From Paraspadella gotoi (lineage: Eukaryota > Chaetognatha), in contig JBJCIZ010000239.1 of NCBI GenBank assembly GCA_051294375.1, forward strand, positions 4,283,834 to 4,347,833: a stretch of DNA of 64,000 nt. The letters run 5' to 3'. The translations under genes were made by a program, and so were the position numbers. The notes beneath the pieces are model-generated. The model ran no database searches and had not been told where the DNA came from. It was given only the letters and a program-made list of their open reading frames with translations. Positions 51,196-61,329 of this stretch are shown in pieces; the stretch's first letter is position 1; each line of letters starts with the position of its first letter.

Positions 51196-51276
51196 ATGGA
51201 TGAAGGATTGCTCCTCCCGCCACCAACTAATCGAGACGACGACGATGATGATGATGAAGAGGATCATGAGGCGGAG
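51196..51276 (+). CDS. Ser-rich gene exon 1: acidic tail
   Basis: 27 codons, poly-Asp/Glu from a GACGAC/GATGAT run. Donor GAG|GTGTGA, phase 0. The next codons would stop, which supports the splice. Confidence 0.6.
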
Positions 51277-51622
51277 GTGTGAGGCTCTCTCTCTATCTCT
51301 CTTTCTCAATTGTTTGGCGATCGATTAATTACAATTATTTTATTTTACGGTTATATTAGTGTTGACTTTAAAAACGATCGGTACCGATTTTAAATAATTT
51401 TTGGCCATCAACTATCAACTTACGTAATGTCAACATGTAAAATTTTACGAAATTGCAGAATAGGACTGCAACATTTTGTTCAGATAGAACTTTTTACTCA
51501 GTCAAAACAGTCATAATAGATCAAATGTAGTAGTTTAGGAATTATCTGTAAACTGTCACTGTTTATTATGATCGCCTAAAAGACCAACACTGGCCCAGGC
51601 GTTAATAGATGTATTAATCATC

Positions 51623-51674
<52 letters not shown>

Positions 51675-54154
51675 TCCCTCCCCCTCTCTCAGGCTTTCTC
51701 CTTCAGCTTTGCACTTCTGCTCCTATTGATCTTCCTCGGAATTATGGTCAGTATGGTCTTCACGATTTTGACCGTCTTGCGGATTACCGATCTGCGAGGG
51801 CGTCTCAATAAGCTGCCCTTTCCAGGTAGGAAGGAAGGGAGAAAAGGGGATATTTTTTTTTTTTTTTTTAAGGACAGAGGTTTTAACTTTTTTCTCTTTT
51901 TGCCTTTCCTCATCTTCCTCCTTTTCCTTTCCCTACTCCTCCTCCCATTCCTTTTGCCTTTCCTCATCCTCTTCCTTCTCGTTCTCCTCCTCCTCCCATT
52001 CTTTTGGCGTTTCTTCATCCTCCTCCTCCCTTTTCTCCCAGGGAGCAGAGAAACGAATAAGATGCTCATTGATCTCTGCGACGCTGAAGACGAACTCGAG
52101 AAGTTGTCGCCGAAGGAGTTACAAAAGTGGTCGCGTGAGTTGAGAGGAGGGGACTTCTTCTCTCTCTGTCTCTCTCTCTTTATCTTATTCTCTCTCTCTC
52201 TCTCTCTCTCTCTATTACGCTTTCTGCAACACTGAAGACAAACTTGAGATGTTGTCTCATAATGCGTTAAAGAAGTAGTTATGTAATTTTAGAGAACAAG
52301 ACTCTGTCTCTCTCTTACTGTCTATCTATCTCTCTCTCTTACTTTTTATCTCTCTCTCTTTTTCTTACTCTTTATCTCTCCCAATCTTTCTCTTACTCTC
52401 TTTTCTCTCTCTCTTATTTCCTATCTCTTCTCTCTCTCTCTTCTGCTCTTCTCCATCTCTATCTTTTTAATCACCCTCTCTTTATCAGAATCGCTCAAAG
52501 GCTGCTTCATAGCGACGAGAACTGGCGCTGGAATTGGACACAAAGTTAGTAGCGCTGAATCAAGCAAGAGAAATTACATCAACGGGAATTTCAGCCTCAG
52601 CAAACACAGCAGTAGCGAATCCAGCAGCAGCAACAGCAGTGCCAGTGAACCCAGCTCAAGCGAATCCAGCACAAGCAAATCTAGTCCCAGTGAACCAAGC
52701 AGCAGTGCGCCCAGTGGCGGTGAACCAAGCTCAAGCAAACCCAGCATTAGCCAACCCAGCTCCAGTGAACCCAGCTTTAGCCAACCAAGCAGCAGACCCA
52801 GCAGCAGCGTTCCTAGTACCAGCAAACCCAGCATCACCGGACCCAGCACCAGCACACCCAGCATTAGCGGACGCAGCACCAACAAACCCAGCATTTCCGG
52901 AGCCAGTACCAGCACACCCAGCGTTAGCAGACCCAGCAGCAGCGCTCCAGGTACCAGTGAACCAAGCAGCAGCGAAGGTAGTGTGGTGCTAGTGGGAATG
53001 ATCCTGGTGATGGTTGGTAGTAGCAATGAATGGTGGTCGTTGGTTATGGCATCAAATGAGAATAAATAGTTTTAATATTTGAAATATACAATTTTCACTT
53101 TTGTCTCTTTTTCAGGAGGAGGAGGAGGAGGAGGGGGAGGAGGAGGAGGAGGTGATGATGAGAAAGAAATAAAAAATATCACGAGAAAAATAAATAAGAT
53201 ATTGAAATCAGGTTAGTGGGAGGGACAGAGAGGGGGAGAGAGAGAGAGAGAGAGAGAGAAAAAAAAATATTAGAGAGGTGAAGGGAGAGGGAGAGAGAGA
53301 TACACGACTATAAAAGGAGAAATGTAGAGAGGAGAGAATGAAAGATAAAAAGATAGTGAGAGAGAGATAGGGAGAGATAGAGAGAGAGAGAGAGAGAGTC
53401 GTAAATGTTATTTTACTACTTTGTCGTCCAGCAGTTTTGACGGATTTGACAGAAAACATCAAATTGCTTTTGGAACAGGCGACTGGTCAAGGTCTGCTTT
53501 AATCTTGTTTTTCTTAATATTTTAAAGTTGTGCCGCGAGTACACGCCGAGCCTCTCTTTAAGTCACTTTTCGGTCGGTCAGTCGTTCGGTCGGTTTATAA
53601 CTTGGGTAAATTAAGTTATTAGTTTGTAGGGAGGTAAGGGAAAAAGATATTTATGTTTCATACTTGTGCAGTCATGTGATCTCCCGAAAGAGGCTATTAA
53701 ATTATAAAGTTATTTGGTAAAATTCATAAAATACCGAGTCATTTCAGTTAATACTCAGCCAGCTGGTAAGGTATCATGAAATGCTTCGTGTATAATTTTT
53801 CATACTTGTAAATATATTATCACGCGACTATAAAAAATTTGGTTATATGATTAAAAAGTTATGGAGGCGTAGTTCATGTAATACTTGGTAATTTATTTAA
53901 TGCTTTTCAGTGATTGTGCATACGTTTCATACTCAATCAGATGATAATCGGGTAAAGCGTGAAAGGAAGAGAGTAACCCCGGCGCGCAACCCTTGCAACT
54001 CGACGGTTCTTGGTTTTTTTTTTTTTTTTTTTTTTTGCTTCTACTCCCAGGGGACGCGATCTCTCGACTCCCCGACGAAACTGACGAAGTTTTCGACACG
54101 ACAAGTAAAGCGAGGATCGAAACAGAAGCCATCGATCGCAGATTGACGAGTTAG
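51196..54154 (+). CDS. Type II membrane protein with Ser/Pro-rich stalk, seven exons; family unknown
   Basis: Exons 51196-51276, 51693-51825, 52042-52134, 52489-52977, 53116-53211, 53432-53485 and 54051-54154 splice with consistent phases (0, then five phase-1 introns) into 1,050 nt (349 residues plus stop). Order: acidic cytosolic tail (MDEGLLLPPPTNRDDDDDDD), one membrane helix (residues ~28-52, FALLLLIFLGIMVSMVFTIL), a charged helical segment (NKMLIDLCDAEDELEKLSPK), a ~110-residue Ser/Pro-rich stalk (SSEPS, SKPSI, STSTPS repeats), a 13-Gly run, and two short amphipathic segments (EIKNITRKINKILKS; LTDLTENIKLLLEQA) before the stop. The stalk would be heavily O-glycosylated. I do not recognise the family. 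A donor-like ACAA|GTAAAG inside the last exon (phase 1) could lead to further exons such as 59,532-59,659, giving a longer ectodomain. Confidence 0.65.
51629..51670 (+). repeat. (CT)n microsatellite
   Basis: Long CT run forming the pyrimidine tract region upstream of exon 2. Confidence 0.95.
51693..51825 (+). CDS. Ser-rich gene exon 2: transmembrane helix
   Basis: AFSFSFALLLLIFLGIMVSM, then VFTILTVLRITDLRGRLNKL. Donor CCAG|GTAGGA, phase 1. Confidence 0.72.
52042..52134 (+). CDS. Ser-rich gene exon 3
   Basis: GSRETNKMLIDLCDAEDELE KLSPKELQKWS region; helical and charged. Donor TCGC|GTGAGT, phase 1. Confidence 0.7.
52140..52480 (+). repeat. CT-rich microsatellite intron
   Basis: (CT)n and TCTCTTACTCTTTATC-type repeats fill the intron. 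At 52,215-52,300 a stretch with GAAGACAAACTTGAGATGTT resembles part of exon 3 (GAAGACGAACTCGAGAAGTT) and looks like a decayed duplicate of that exon. Confidence 0.65.
52489..52977 (+). CDS. Ser-rich gene exon 4: mucin-like stalk
   Basis: In the phase set by exon 3 it reads SLKGCFIATRTGAGIGHKVS, then Ser/Pro/Glu/Lys/Thr repeats. A second frame is also open over most of the exon (Asn/Pro/Ala repeats) but does not fit the splice phases. Two donors are possible: CCAG|GTACCA (exon end 52,950) and GAAG|GTAGTG (52,977), both phase 1. Confidence 0.7.
53116..53211 (+). CDS. Ser-rich gene exon 5: poly-Gly and helix
   Basis: A GGA/GGG run gives 13 Gly, then DDEKEIKNITRKINKILKS. NIT is a possible glycosylation sequon. 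Donor TCAG|GTTAGT, phase 1. Confidence 0.65.
53230..53400 (+). repeat. (GA)n-rich intron
   Basis: GA dinucleotide runs with GAGAGATAGGGAGAGATAGA variants. Confidence 0.85.
53432..53485 (+). CDS. Ser-rich gene exon 6
   Basis: AVLTDLTENIKLLLEQAT; amphipathic. Donor ACTG|GTCAAG, phase 1; if unused, the frame ends soon after (GQGLL, stop). Confidence 0.6.
53528..53600 (+). repeat. Relative of the 32,105 repeat
   Basis: GTTGTGCCGCGAGTACACGC and CACTTTTCGGTCGGTCAGTC match the intron 23 wording. Confidence 0.55.
54051..54154 (+). CDS. Ser-rich gene exon 7 and stop
   Basis: GDAISRLPDETDEVFDTTSK then ARIETEAIDRRLTS, stop TAG. The pyrimidine tract before it is a 22-base poly-T. The internal donor-like ACAA|GTAAAG allows an alternative continuation. 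Confidence 0.6.
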
Positions 54155-54194
54155 ACGATTTGGTTGATTTTTGATTTTTAGTCGGATCTGCTTA

Positions 54195-54415
54195 TCAGCA
54201 GATCCAACTCTATAACTCACTTTTTCGGTCCGTCGTCCGCCCCCTCAATATTGTCGGGCACACACTTATATCATGTCAGAACATCGAATTATGATAAATT
54301 ATGCAAAAAAAAATGATGTCCGTCGTCCGTCCTTCCGTCCGTCCGTCCGTCCGTCCGTCCGTCCGTCCGTCCGTCCGTCCGTCCGTCCGTCCGTCGTCCG
54401 TCCGTCCGTCCGCCA
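54195..54415 (+). repeat. (CCGT)n microsatellite with repeat flank
   Basis: Flank CAACTCTATAACTCAC, then CCGT units at about 54,325-54,412. Probably grew from the GGTCGGTCC part of the 32,105-type repeat. Confidence 0.85.
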
Positions 54416-54419
54416 CCTT

Positions 54420-55330
54420 AGCAAAAACACCAATTACTCGTGATTGGATGGATGGATTTAATGAAATTTTGTGTGTGGATAGGTAAGTGTGTGATTGAGC
54501 TGGATATGAAGTTTCGATGGAATCGTCTCCGAGTGGAAATGAGTTTAAATGGAAAAAACAAAAAAATATATTCACTATTTGAACACCAATTGCTCATGAG
54601 TGAATGGGCTGATTGACCTGGAATTTTGTATGTGGGTAGGAAAGTGTGTGATTGAACAGGAAATCAAGTTTCGATGGAATAGTTTGAGTGGAAATGAGTT
54701 TAAATGGAAAAAAACAAAAAACCTGTTTTACTAATTGATTATGCTTCTTTTTCCTTTTATATTAAATGTATCTGCAGGATGTATTAATAAATCAAATAAT
54801 TAATCAGTTAATTAATCAATTAGTAAAATAATTAATCAATAATTAATTAATTAGTCAATCAATCCGTCCATCCGTCCCATCTTAGCAAAAAGCTCCAATA
54901 ACTCGTGATTGGCTGGTTGGATTGGAATTAAATTTTTGTGTGGGTAGGAAAGTGTGTGATAAAGCTGGATATAAAATTTCGATGGAATCGTGTGAGTGGA
55001 AATTAGTTTAAATGGAAAAAACATAAGTCGAATTTACTAAAATCTTTTTACTTATTTTAACCAATAAATACTCCAATTAATCATAATTGGATGGATAGAT
55101 TGAGTTGAAATTTTGTGTGTGGGTAGGAAAACGTATGACGAAGCTTGATATAAAGTTTCAGTGGAAACGTACCAGTGGAAATGAGTTTTAAATGAAAAAA
55201 TATAGTCACATTTACTTAAATCTTTTTATTTATTTTAACCCATGATAGATTGAGATGAAATTTTGTAGCCGGTAGGAAAGTGAGTGAAGAAGCTAGATAT
55301 AAAGTTTTGACGGAATGCAAGTTGAAACAA
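54420..55330 (+). repeat. Five degenerate ~150-300 bp tandem repeats
   Basis: Units run from GCAAAAACACCAATTACTCG through GAAATTTTGTGTGTGG and AAAGTGTGTGATTGAGCTGG to GTGGAAATGAGTTTAAATGG. They start near 54,420, 54,585, 54,885, 55,065 and 55,240. No ORF is conserved between copies. Confidence 0.75.
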
Positions 55331-55399
55331 TTATGCAAGTTGAAAAAATGATGCAAGTTAAAAAAATCTTAAAAGCATAAGGATCGTCGCTATTGCATA

Positions 55400-55490
55400 T
55401 AAAAGAGAGAGAGAGAGAGAGAAAGAGAGAGTGAGAGAGAGAGAGAGTGAGAGAGAAGAGAAGAGATGAGAGAGAGAGAGAGAGAGAAGG
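55400..55490 (+). repeat. (GA)n microsatellite
   Basis: GA-rich run with minor interruptions. Confidence 0.9.
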
Positions 55491-55589
55491 AGAACATAAA
55501 TAAAAAAATCTTAAAAGACTCAAGATCGAGCCAGAGCCCACTATCATAGAAAATTAATGAAAAAAACCGGGAAAAAAAACGAATGAATC

Positions 55590-55815
55590 ATGCGATAACG
55601 AATTATTGATGTAATAGTAATTGATTGAGGTAATACTAATGATTGATGTAATAGTAATTTATTGATGTAATAGGAATTGATTATTGATTCGATGATAATC
55701 AATTATTGATGCGATGATAGTCATTCACTGCTGTGATGATAGTCATTCAGTGATGCGATGATTGTCATTCATTGATGCGGATATTGTCATTCATTGATGC
55801 GATGATAGTCAATAA
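55590..55815 (-). repeat. Degenerate ~18-20 bp minisatellite
   Basis: First half: TTGATGTAATAGTAATTGAT type, the inverse of 7,110-7,355. Second half: GATGATAGTCATTCATTGAT type. Confidence 0.75.
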
Positions 55816-55837
55816 AACAAACAAATGCGTGTATGAG

Positions 55838-55838
55838 T

Positions 55839-55885
<47 letters not shown>

Positions 55886-55900
55886 AGAGAGAGAGAAGAA

Positions 55901-55938
<38 letters not shown>

Positions 55939-56245
55939 GAGAAGAAAGAAAGAGAATAAATCCACGAAAATCTCGGATGAAAATATGGGATTTTGTATTG
56001 AAAAAAAACGCGGAATAAATGGCAATAATAAAAAGTTTTTAGAAGGAAAAAAATAATCAGAATTTTTCAAAAAACAAACGATCACGCAAGAGATCGGACA
56101 GATAGGGACAGACACAGAGAGACAGAGAGAGAGAGAGAAAAAGAGAGAGAGAGAGAGACAGCCGCTGCAGAGAAAAGAGAAAGAGAAAGAGCGATATATA
56201 ATAATTAAAAGAAGAGAGAGAGAGAGAAGCTCTACAGCCCCTTTA
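55838..56245 (+). repeat. (GA)n-rich region
   Basis: Long GA runs at 55,840-55,945, 56,115-56,160 and 56,205-56,230. Confidence 0.85.
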
Positions 56246-56389
56246 CTCGTTAAAGAATCAGCAGTACTTATGGCGCCGCACGTAGCGTGAGCTTTTCTTA
56301 CCCAAAGGACCCGGTTCGCGCACGGTTCGCGGCATCGTTTTTTACTATTAGTGAACCCACATTATATCTAAAAAATTTTTTGTAAAAAA

Positions 56390-56438
<49 letters not shown>

Positions 56439-56840
56439 AGCTGGACAGACGCTGCAGAGCCGGAACTCGTTTTTAGACAAATCAGAAGAAGCAGTGACGG
56501 AGAAAAAGAGAGAGAGAGAGCGACATATAATTAAAACGTTTTTTGTTTGTAAATAAAACATAAACAAATACGAATATTGATATGAAACATGAGAATTTTA
56601 AAGATCTTGATGATTAGAAGCCATATATTAAAATTCAACTCCCTATGATATCACATTTTCAGAAGCCATGATTGCAAAAAAGCGAGACCGAAAGCTAAAC
56701 CGAATCAAAATCTAGCCAGGACGGGCTTTGCCCGCCTGGCTCGATAATAGAGGATATTTGTTTGTTTTGATAAAATGTAAACAAAACATTTAATAACTGT
56801 CCTGACTCAATTTTAAGGACATCGATGATGACAAGCTGAC
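56246..56840. other. Spacer; no gene seen
   Basis: Another (GA)n at 56,394-56,436, then AT-rich sequence. GGACGGGCTTTGCCCGCCTG near 56,719 is a small hairpin (CGGGC-TTT-GCCCG). Confidence 0.5.
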
Positions 56841-56844
56841 TATA

Positions 56845-56960
56845 ATTATAACTATTAATTAATTAATTAATCTATTAATTAATTAATCTATTAATTAATT
56901 AATTAATCTATTAATTAATTAATTAATCTATTAATTAATTAATTAATTAATTATCGTAGG
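56845..56960 (+). repeat. (TTAA)n-type array
   Basis: ATTAATTAATTAATCT units. Confidence 0.9.
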
Positions 56961-57219
56961 CAGATCCGACATTGTTTGCTCAAACTTGTTGTATTTCGAT
57001 TCGATTCGATTGGGAATCGACTTGATTTGATTTGATCGGATTTGATATGATAGATTTGAATGATTGGATTTATTTGAATAGTTTCATTAAATGATTCCTT
57101 ATTTTTAATTTTTTGAATGGAATTCTTATTCTTATATATTCTTATTCATATTCTTTATATTAGTATTATTATTATTATCATATTATCATATCATATAACA
57201 TCGATACATTTATATAGGA

Positions 57220-58515
57220 CTAAGCTCTGACGAAAAAAGCCAGAGGTTTTTTTTAATATATTCTTATCCGGCCAATGTAGAATGATGGCAATATTGCTAT
57301 TATTAAGTTTCAAAAAAATTTGACCATAAATATAAAAAAATATTAACCAAAATCTTCAGAAAATCCACCCCTTCTTTGGAAGATTTTCGCCATAGTAGAT
57401 TTATCCCAAATCTGACTCCCGGTTGAAAACTCTTAGAATTCCGATCGTTAGCTTAGGAGTCTACGTCGTTCTTAGAAATCGAGGAAGATTTTTTCAATGA
57501 AGATTTTTGCTAAAATCTGACTGCCAAACAATGTAAACGCCCCTGGGAAAAATTCAAAGAAAAAATAGATGTAAAAACACTCGATTCCGATCCTGTTGCA
57601 TCTGAAGGGCTCGCATTTTTTTTCTCTTGACAAATAATCATCATTTTACATCAAACCATAGATTCAAATAGACTGGTCCGCTCTGGAGAATATTTTCGAC
57701 GCGATTTTTATATATAAAATAAAGGGATTTCTCAACTTCAATACAATATCAATACATTTAACATATGTTGTGATTTTACAATAAACTTCGAATTCAGGAA
57801 TCCGATAGCCATATGTCTGAAGGGCTCTCAAAATTTTTCTTTACATTTTATTTGGTTATTTTGATATGATACGATCATGGGAAAGTGAATTAGTCCATTT
57901 TGGTGAAATTTTTATTTAAAGTAAAAGTAAAAGAAGCTAACGATCGGCATTCTAAGAGTTTTCAACCGAGAGTCAGATTCGGGAAAAATCTTCTATGGCG
58001 AAAATCTTCCAAAGAAGGGGTGGATTTTCCGAAGATTTTGGTTAATATTTTCTATATTTATGGTAGGATTTTTTGAAACTGTTAATATTAACAATATTGC
58101 CATCATTCTACCTTTGCTGGTATAAGAATATATTAAAAAAACTTCTGGCTTTGTTCATCAGAGCTCCTCTTTTATTTTTAGTTTAAATAAAAATTTCACC
58201 AAAATTGACTAAAATAACTAAATAAAATGTAAAGAAAAATTTTGAGAGCCCTTCAGACACCAGGAGGATTCCTGAATTTGACATCATTTGTAAAACCGGA
58301 ACATATCTCAAATACGTTTATATTATCTTGAAGGGAAAAAATCCCTTTCATATCTATATAAAATCAAAGATGGAAAATTTTTCTGTACAGCAGCAGTCTA
58401 TTTGTTCTGGCTTGTTTGATATCAAGATGTTGATGATTTGACAAGAGAAAAAAATGCGAGCCCTTCAGATGTAACAGGATCGGAATTAAGTGTTTTTACA
58501 TCAATTTTTTACCGG
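57220..58515. repeat. Interleaved inverted repeats (A-B-A'-B' arrangement)
   Basis: Segment A (57,220-57,450, CTCTGACGAAAAAAGCCAGA to CCGATCGTTAGCT) is the reverse complement of 57,937-58,172. Segment B (57,560-57,930, with CTGAAGGGCTCGCATTTTTT and CTGAAGGGCTCTCAAAATTT) is the reverse complement of 58,180-58,510. The arms are about 85-90% alike by eye. Order A, B, A', B' is not a simple hairpin. No ORF. Confidence 0.8.
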
Positions 58516-59531
58516 AATTTTTATCGTCGCAATCGCTTAGCGTTTGCGATGATATTGTAACGCTTTTGCGCATAAGTGGCCCGTCGTCGTCGTTGTTGTC
58601 GTCGTCGTTGTCGTAGGCGTTCCAAATTATAGATCGCCTTTTTTATGATTAAATTTGGGTGTATGAAGCTGAAAATTTATATACAGCTTATCATCATCGA
58701 TGTGCTTAAAAGTGGGTCAGGACAGTTAGTAAATATGTTTTGTTTACGTTTTATCAAAACAAACAAATTTCCTTTTTTTATTTTTATGTTTCCTTCTCTC
58801 TCTCTTTTCTCTTTTAATTATATGTAGCTCTCTCTCTCTCTCCCTCTCTCCCTCTCTCTCTCTCTTTTCCCCAGTGCTGATTCATCGGGAAAAAAACGAA
58901 TCTGCAGCTGGCTCTGCAGGGGCTCTTTTTTTTCTCTCTTTTTCCCTGCTGCTTCTGCTGCTGCCTTCTGAGTCTGCAGCTGGCTCTGCAGTTGCTCTCT
59001 CTTTTTCTCACTTTTCTCCTGCTGCTTCTGCCTTTTGATTTCTTTCTTTTTTTTCTCTCTCTCTCTCTCTCTGCGTTTTTATTAAAAAAAATTGAATTAA
59101 GATTGAACTTGTAAAATTAGGCATCGCATTCGTGCATGTTATCATTTTGCTATCGCAACCTCGTGTTACGGGGCTACGTCTGCTGATCAGTTTATTTTTT
59201 GACAATGAAAAAGTTTGTTTTTTTTCTTCTTTTTTTTCAGAAACTGTAACTTTAATTTTCTTCGGTACTTTATTTTTTTTAATTGAAAATCGCAAAAGAT
59301 AATTTTTCTTTCTGTTTATAAATTAATTTTCTTTTCTCAAATTTTTTTTCTCAATGGCAGCGTCTGCTGATCAGTTTATTTGACAATGACAATTGACAAT
59401 AACAAAAAAAAAACTTTTTCATTTTTTTTTTAGAAACTGTAACTTTAATTTTCCTCGGTACTTTATTATTTTTTTTAATTGACAATCGCAAAATATAATT
59501 TTTCTTTTCTTAAAATTTTCTTTTTTTTTAG
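58516..59531. other. Spacer with CT microsatellites and a local duplication
   Basis: GTCGTCGTCGTTGTTGTCG near 58,580; (CT)n at 58,828-58,865; GAGTCTGCAGCTGGCTCTGC occurs twice (58,897 and 58,970). A ~150-bp tandem duplication (59,178-59,300 and 59,358-59,495) shares TCTGCTGATCAGTTTATT and GAAACTGTAACTTTAATTTT. Confidence 0.6.
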
Positions 59532-59659
59532 TATCAAAATTTGTCGTCGATTCAGATTTTGATCGATTGGTCGTTTTAGTCTCGCGAGTGGCAAAGAATT
59601 TCGGCCTCAACCCATCGGAATTGAGTCTTCATCGTTTGAACACCACGATAATGCCTGAG
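59532..59659 (+). CDS. Orphan internal exon candidate
   Basis: A poly-T tract and acceptor TTTAG|TA open a frame in phase 1: SKFVVDSDFDRLVVLVSRVA, then KNFGLNPSELSLHRLNTTIM. The exon closes at GAG|GTAGGG in phase 0. Composition is protein-like and GC-richer than its flanks. It could follow exon 6 or the internal donor of exon 7 of the Ser-rich gene (both phase 1), or belong to a new gene. The donor lies at the start of a family D repeat. Family unknown. Confidence 0.45.
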
Positions 59660-59665
59660 GTAGGG

Positions 59666-59938
59666 GTAGCCTAACTCAGTAAGGTGGATAAGAAATTTGA
59701 ATTTGAAAATGTCAATAGAAAAAATTTTTTTAAATATTACTCTATACCCCATATATTATTTTTTTTATTATTTAAGAAAGGCTTACATTTTTTTTAAATA
59801 TTTTTTTTTATTTTTAAGATAAGATTCGGGTAGCTTTCAAAAAGTTGTCTACACAAATAGGGGTAGCCGCACTCATTGGGGTGATTCAAAAATTTAGAGT
59901 GAGTACATGCTCAAACGAAAATTTATACATTTTTAAGT
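59666..59938 (+). repeat. Family D copies, the second one split by the Penelope-like element
   Basis: 59,666-59,855 matches 2,637 onward (GTAGCCTAACTCAGTAAGGT). 59,859 onward starts a related copy (GGGGTAGCCGCACTCATTGG) that is cut at 59,938 and resumes at 61,862. Confidence 0.7.
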
Positions 59939-60499
59939 TATGTGATAATCCTTTTTTTGTTGTAAACGATTTAGAGAAAAACAAAGTTTTTATTAGTTTT
60001 CAACGAAATTTGTTTTTATTGGTAAACAGACATGTTTCGGCTTTAGTATTCAAGCCTTCTTCAGTGTTTTTAGTTTGTGAATTGGACAAATTGTTGTGCA
60101 CAAGAAGAGTGTGAGAGAGAGAGAGAGAAAGGGAGAGTTAAAGTTTCCAACAAAGTGGTGAGACAGAATAGTGGTCAGAGGTGAGGACAGGGTAAGTTGA
60201 ACACAGATTGAGTGAGTTTTTGAAAAAGAAATGAAATTTGTTAGAGAGAAAGAGAGAGAGAGAGAGAGAGATAGACTTAACAGGGATAAATAATTAAAAG
60301 ATACATTGTGCAATGTACAACAGTGGTAAATGTTTAAAACTGAAAAAGATAGGTGAGAATTTTTAACAATTGTAAAAAAGAGTGAATAAATAATTCAATA
60401 TATGTACTTATTAGCTAAAGAGAATTTAGTGAAATATGAAATTGAAATGTGAAAGAAAGTTTAGTTTATATTTTAATGATATATAAGAGCCTAAGAAAT

Positions 60500-61035
60500 T
60501 GAAATTTAAGGAGTAAGAAAGAGCTCAAAAAACTATCCGCGATTCCCTACGTGAGCATCTGGTGAAACCGAAAGATAAAATTCCCAGACCAAAAACATCA
60601 GGAGCCGTCTATTGGGCGGCCTGTGCAGGGGTGGGCAACCAAGCCTGTACAGCAGCATACATGGGTGAGACAGGCAAATCTCTGACAGACCGATTCCAGC
60701 AACATACAAAGCCTTATCGTGACGCACGAGGTCACTACTTGTCAGCAATTGCCGAGCACACGGTAAATACAGGCCATCTGTTTAGAGAATCAGACTGTCT
60801 CGTGCTGTCCCATGACCCGAACTGGTTCTCAAGAGGTATTAGAGAGGCAGTTTACATCAAAGCCCTCCAAGCTATGATTCGCTTATCAAAAGCGTGGTGG
60901 AGGCCCCGTCTCCACCACGTCCACACAATGATTCCCCTGTCTCTACTCAACGAGGCAGGCGGAGACCCTTGCGCAGGCAATGGACAGGCGATGCCTCTCC
61001 CTCAAATGCAGCAACTCAGTCCCTTTCTCTGGTGA
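60500..61035 (+). CDS. GIY-YIG endonuclease domain of a Penelope-like element (RT missing)
   Basis: Open frame through TIRDSLREHLVKPKDK, then VYWAACAGVG, AAYMGETGKSLTDRFQQHTK (the GIY-YIG core with YMG and the R..QH helix), SAIAEHTVNTGH and NWFSRGIREAVYIKALQAM with the catalytic Glu of the REAVYIK helix. This matches the C-terminal endonuclease of Penelope-like reverse transcriptases. The usual CxC-type zinc-finger spacing is reduced to CAGVGNQAC. An upstream start is unclear because the frame enters from the left arm. Ends at a stop after LSPFLW. Confidence 0.82.
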
Positions 61036-61329
61036 CTGAGCGTCGCCCAAAACGACCGCTTCAGGAGGAGGGAGAGGAGTCCACCACTCCTGTCGCTGAA
61101 GCGGCAAGAACGGACAACCGCCCACCTCGCCAGCAGGCAAGACAAGGGCAGTCGGCAGCGTATCAGGCCAAAGAGACATAAGAGTGGCCCTGGGGATCTT
61201 TCCTTCTGGCTCAGTCCCAAGTCCAACACTTACAAGTTCAGTCACACTCTCCTCTCAGCCATTGACGCGCCAATGACCCGTCACCATCCCCTGTGTCCTT
61301 CCTTTGCACAACCAAGGGGGGCCAGCTCA
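61036..61329 (+). other. GC-rich interior of the Penelope-like element after the ORF
   Basis: GC-rich sequence with open frames in two phases but no recognisable motif; probable 3' part of the original element. Confidence 0.5.

Noticed and set aside
52534-52992. Asn/Pro/Ala-repeat ORF on the + strand
   Set aside because: Open only because of the repeat; the splice phases of exons 3 and 5 require the Ser/Pro frame.
52574-53026. Leu/Gly-rich minus-strand ORF of 150 residues
   Set aside because: Complement of the AGC/CCC repeats of the Ser-rich stalk exon; no independent signals.
54276-54575. ORF with DGRTDGRTDGRT repeats
   Set aside because: Translation of the (CCGT)n microsatellite complement.
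60943-61245. Minus-strand ORFs opposite the Penelope-like interior
   Set aside because: No motifs; the + strand carries the GIY-YIG frame and GC-rich composition keeps several frames open.
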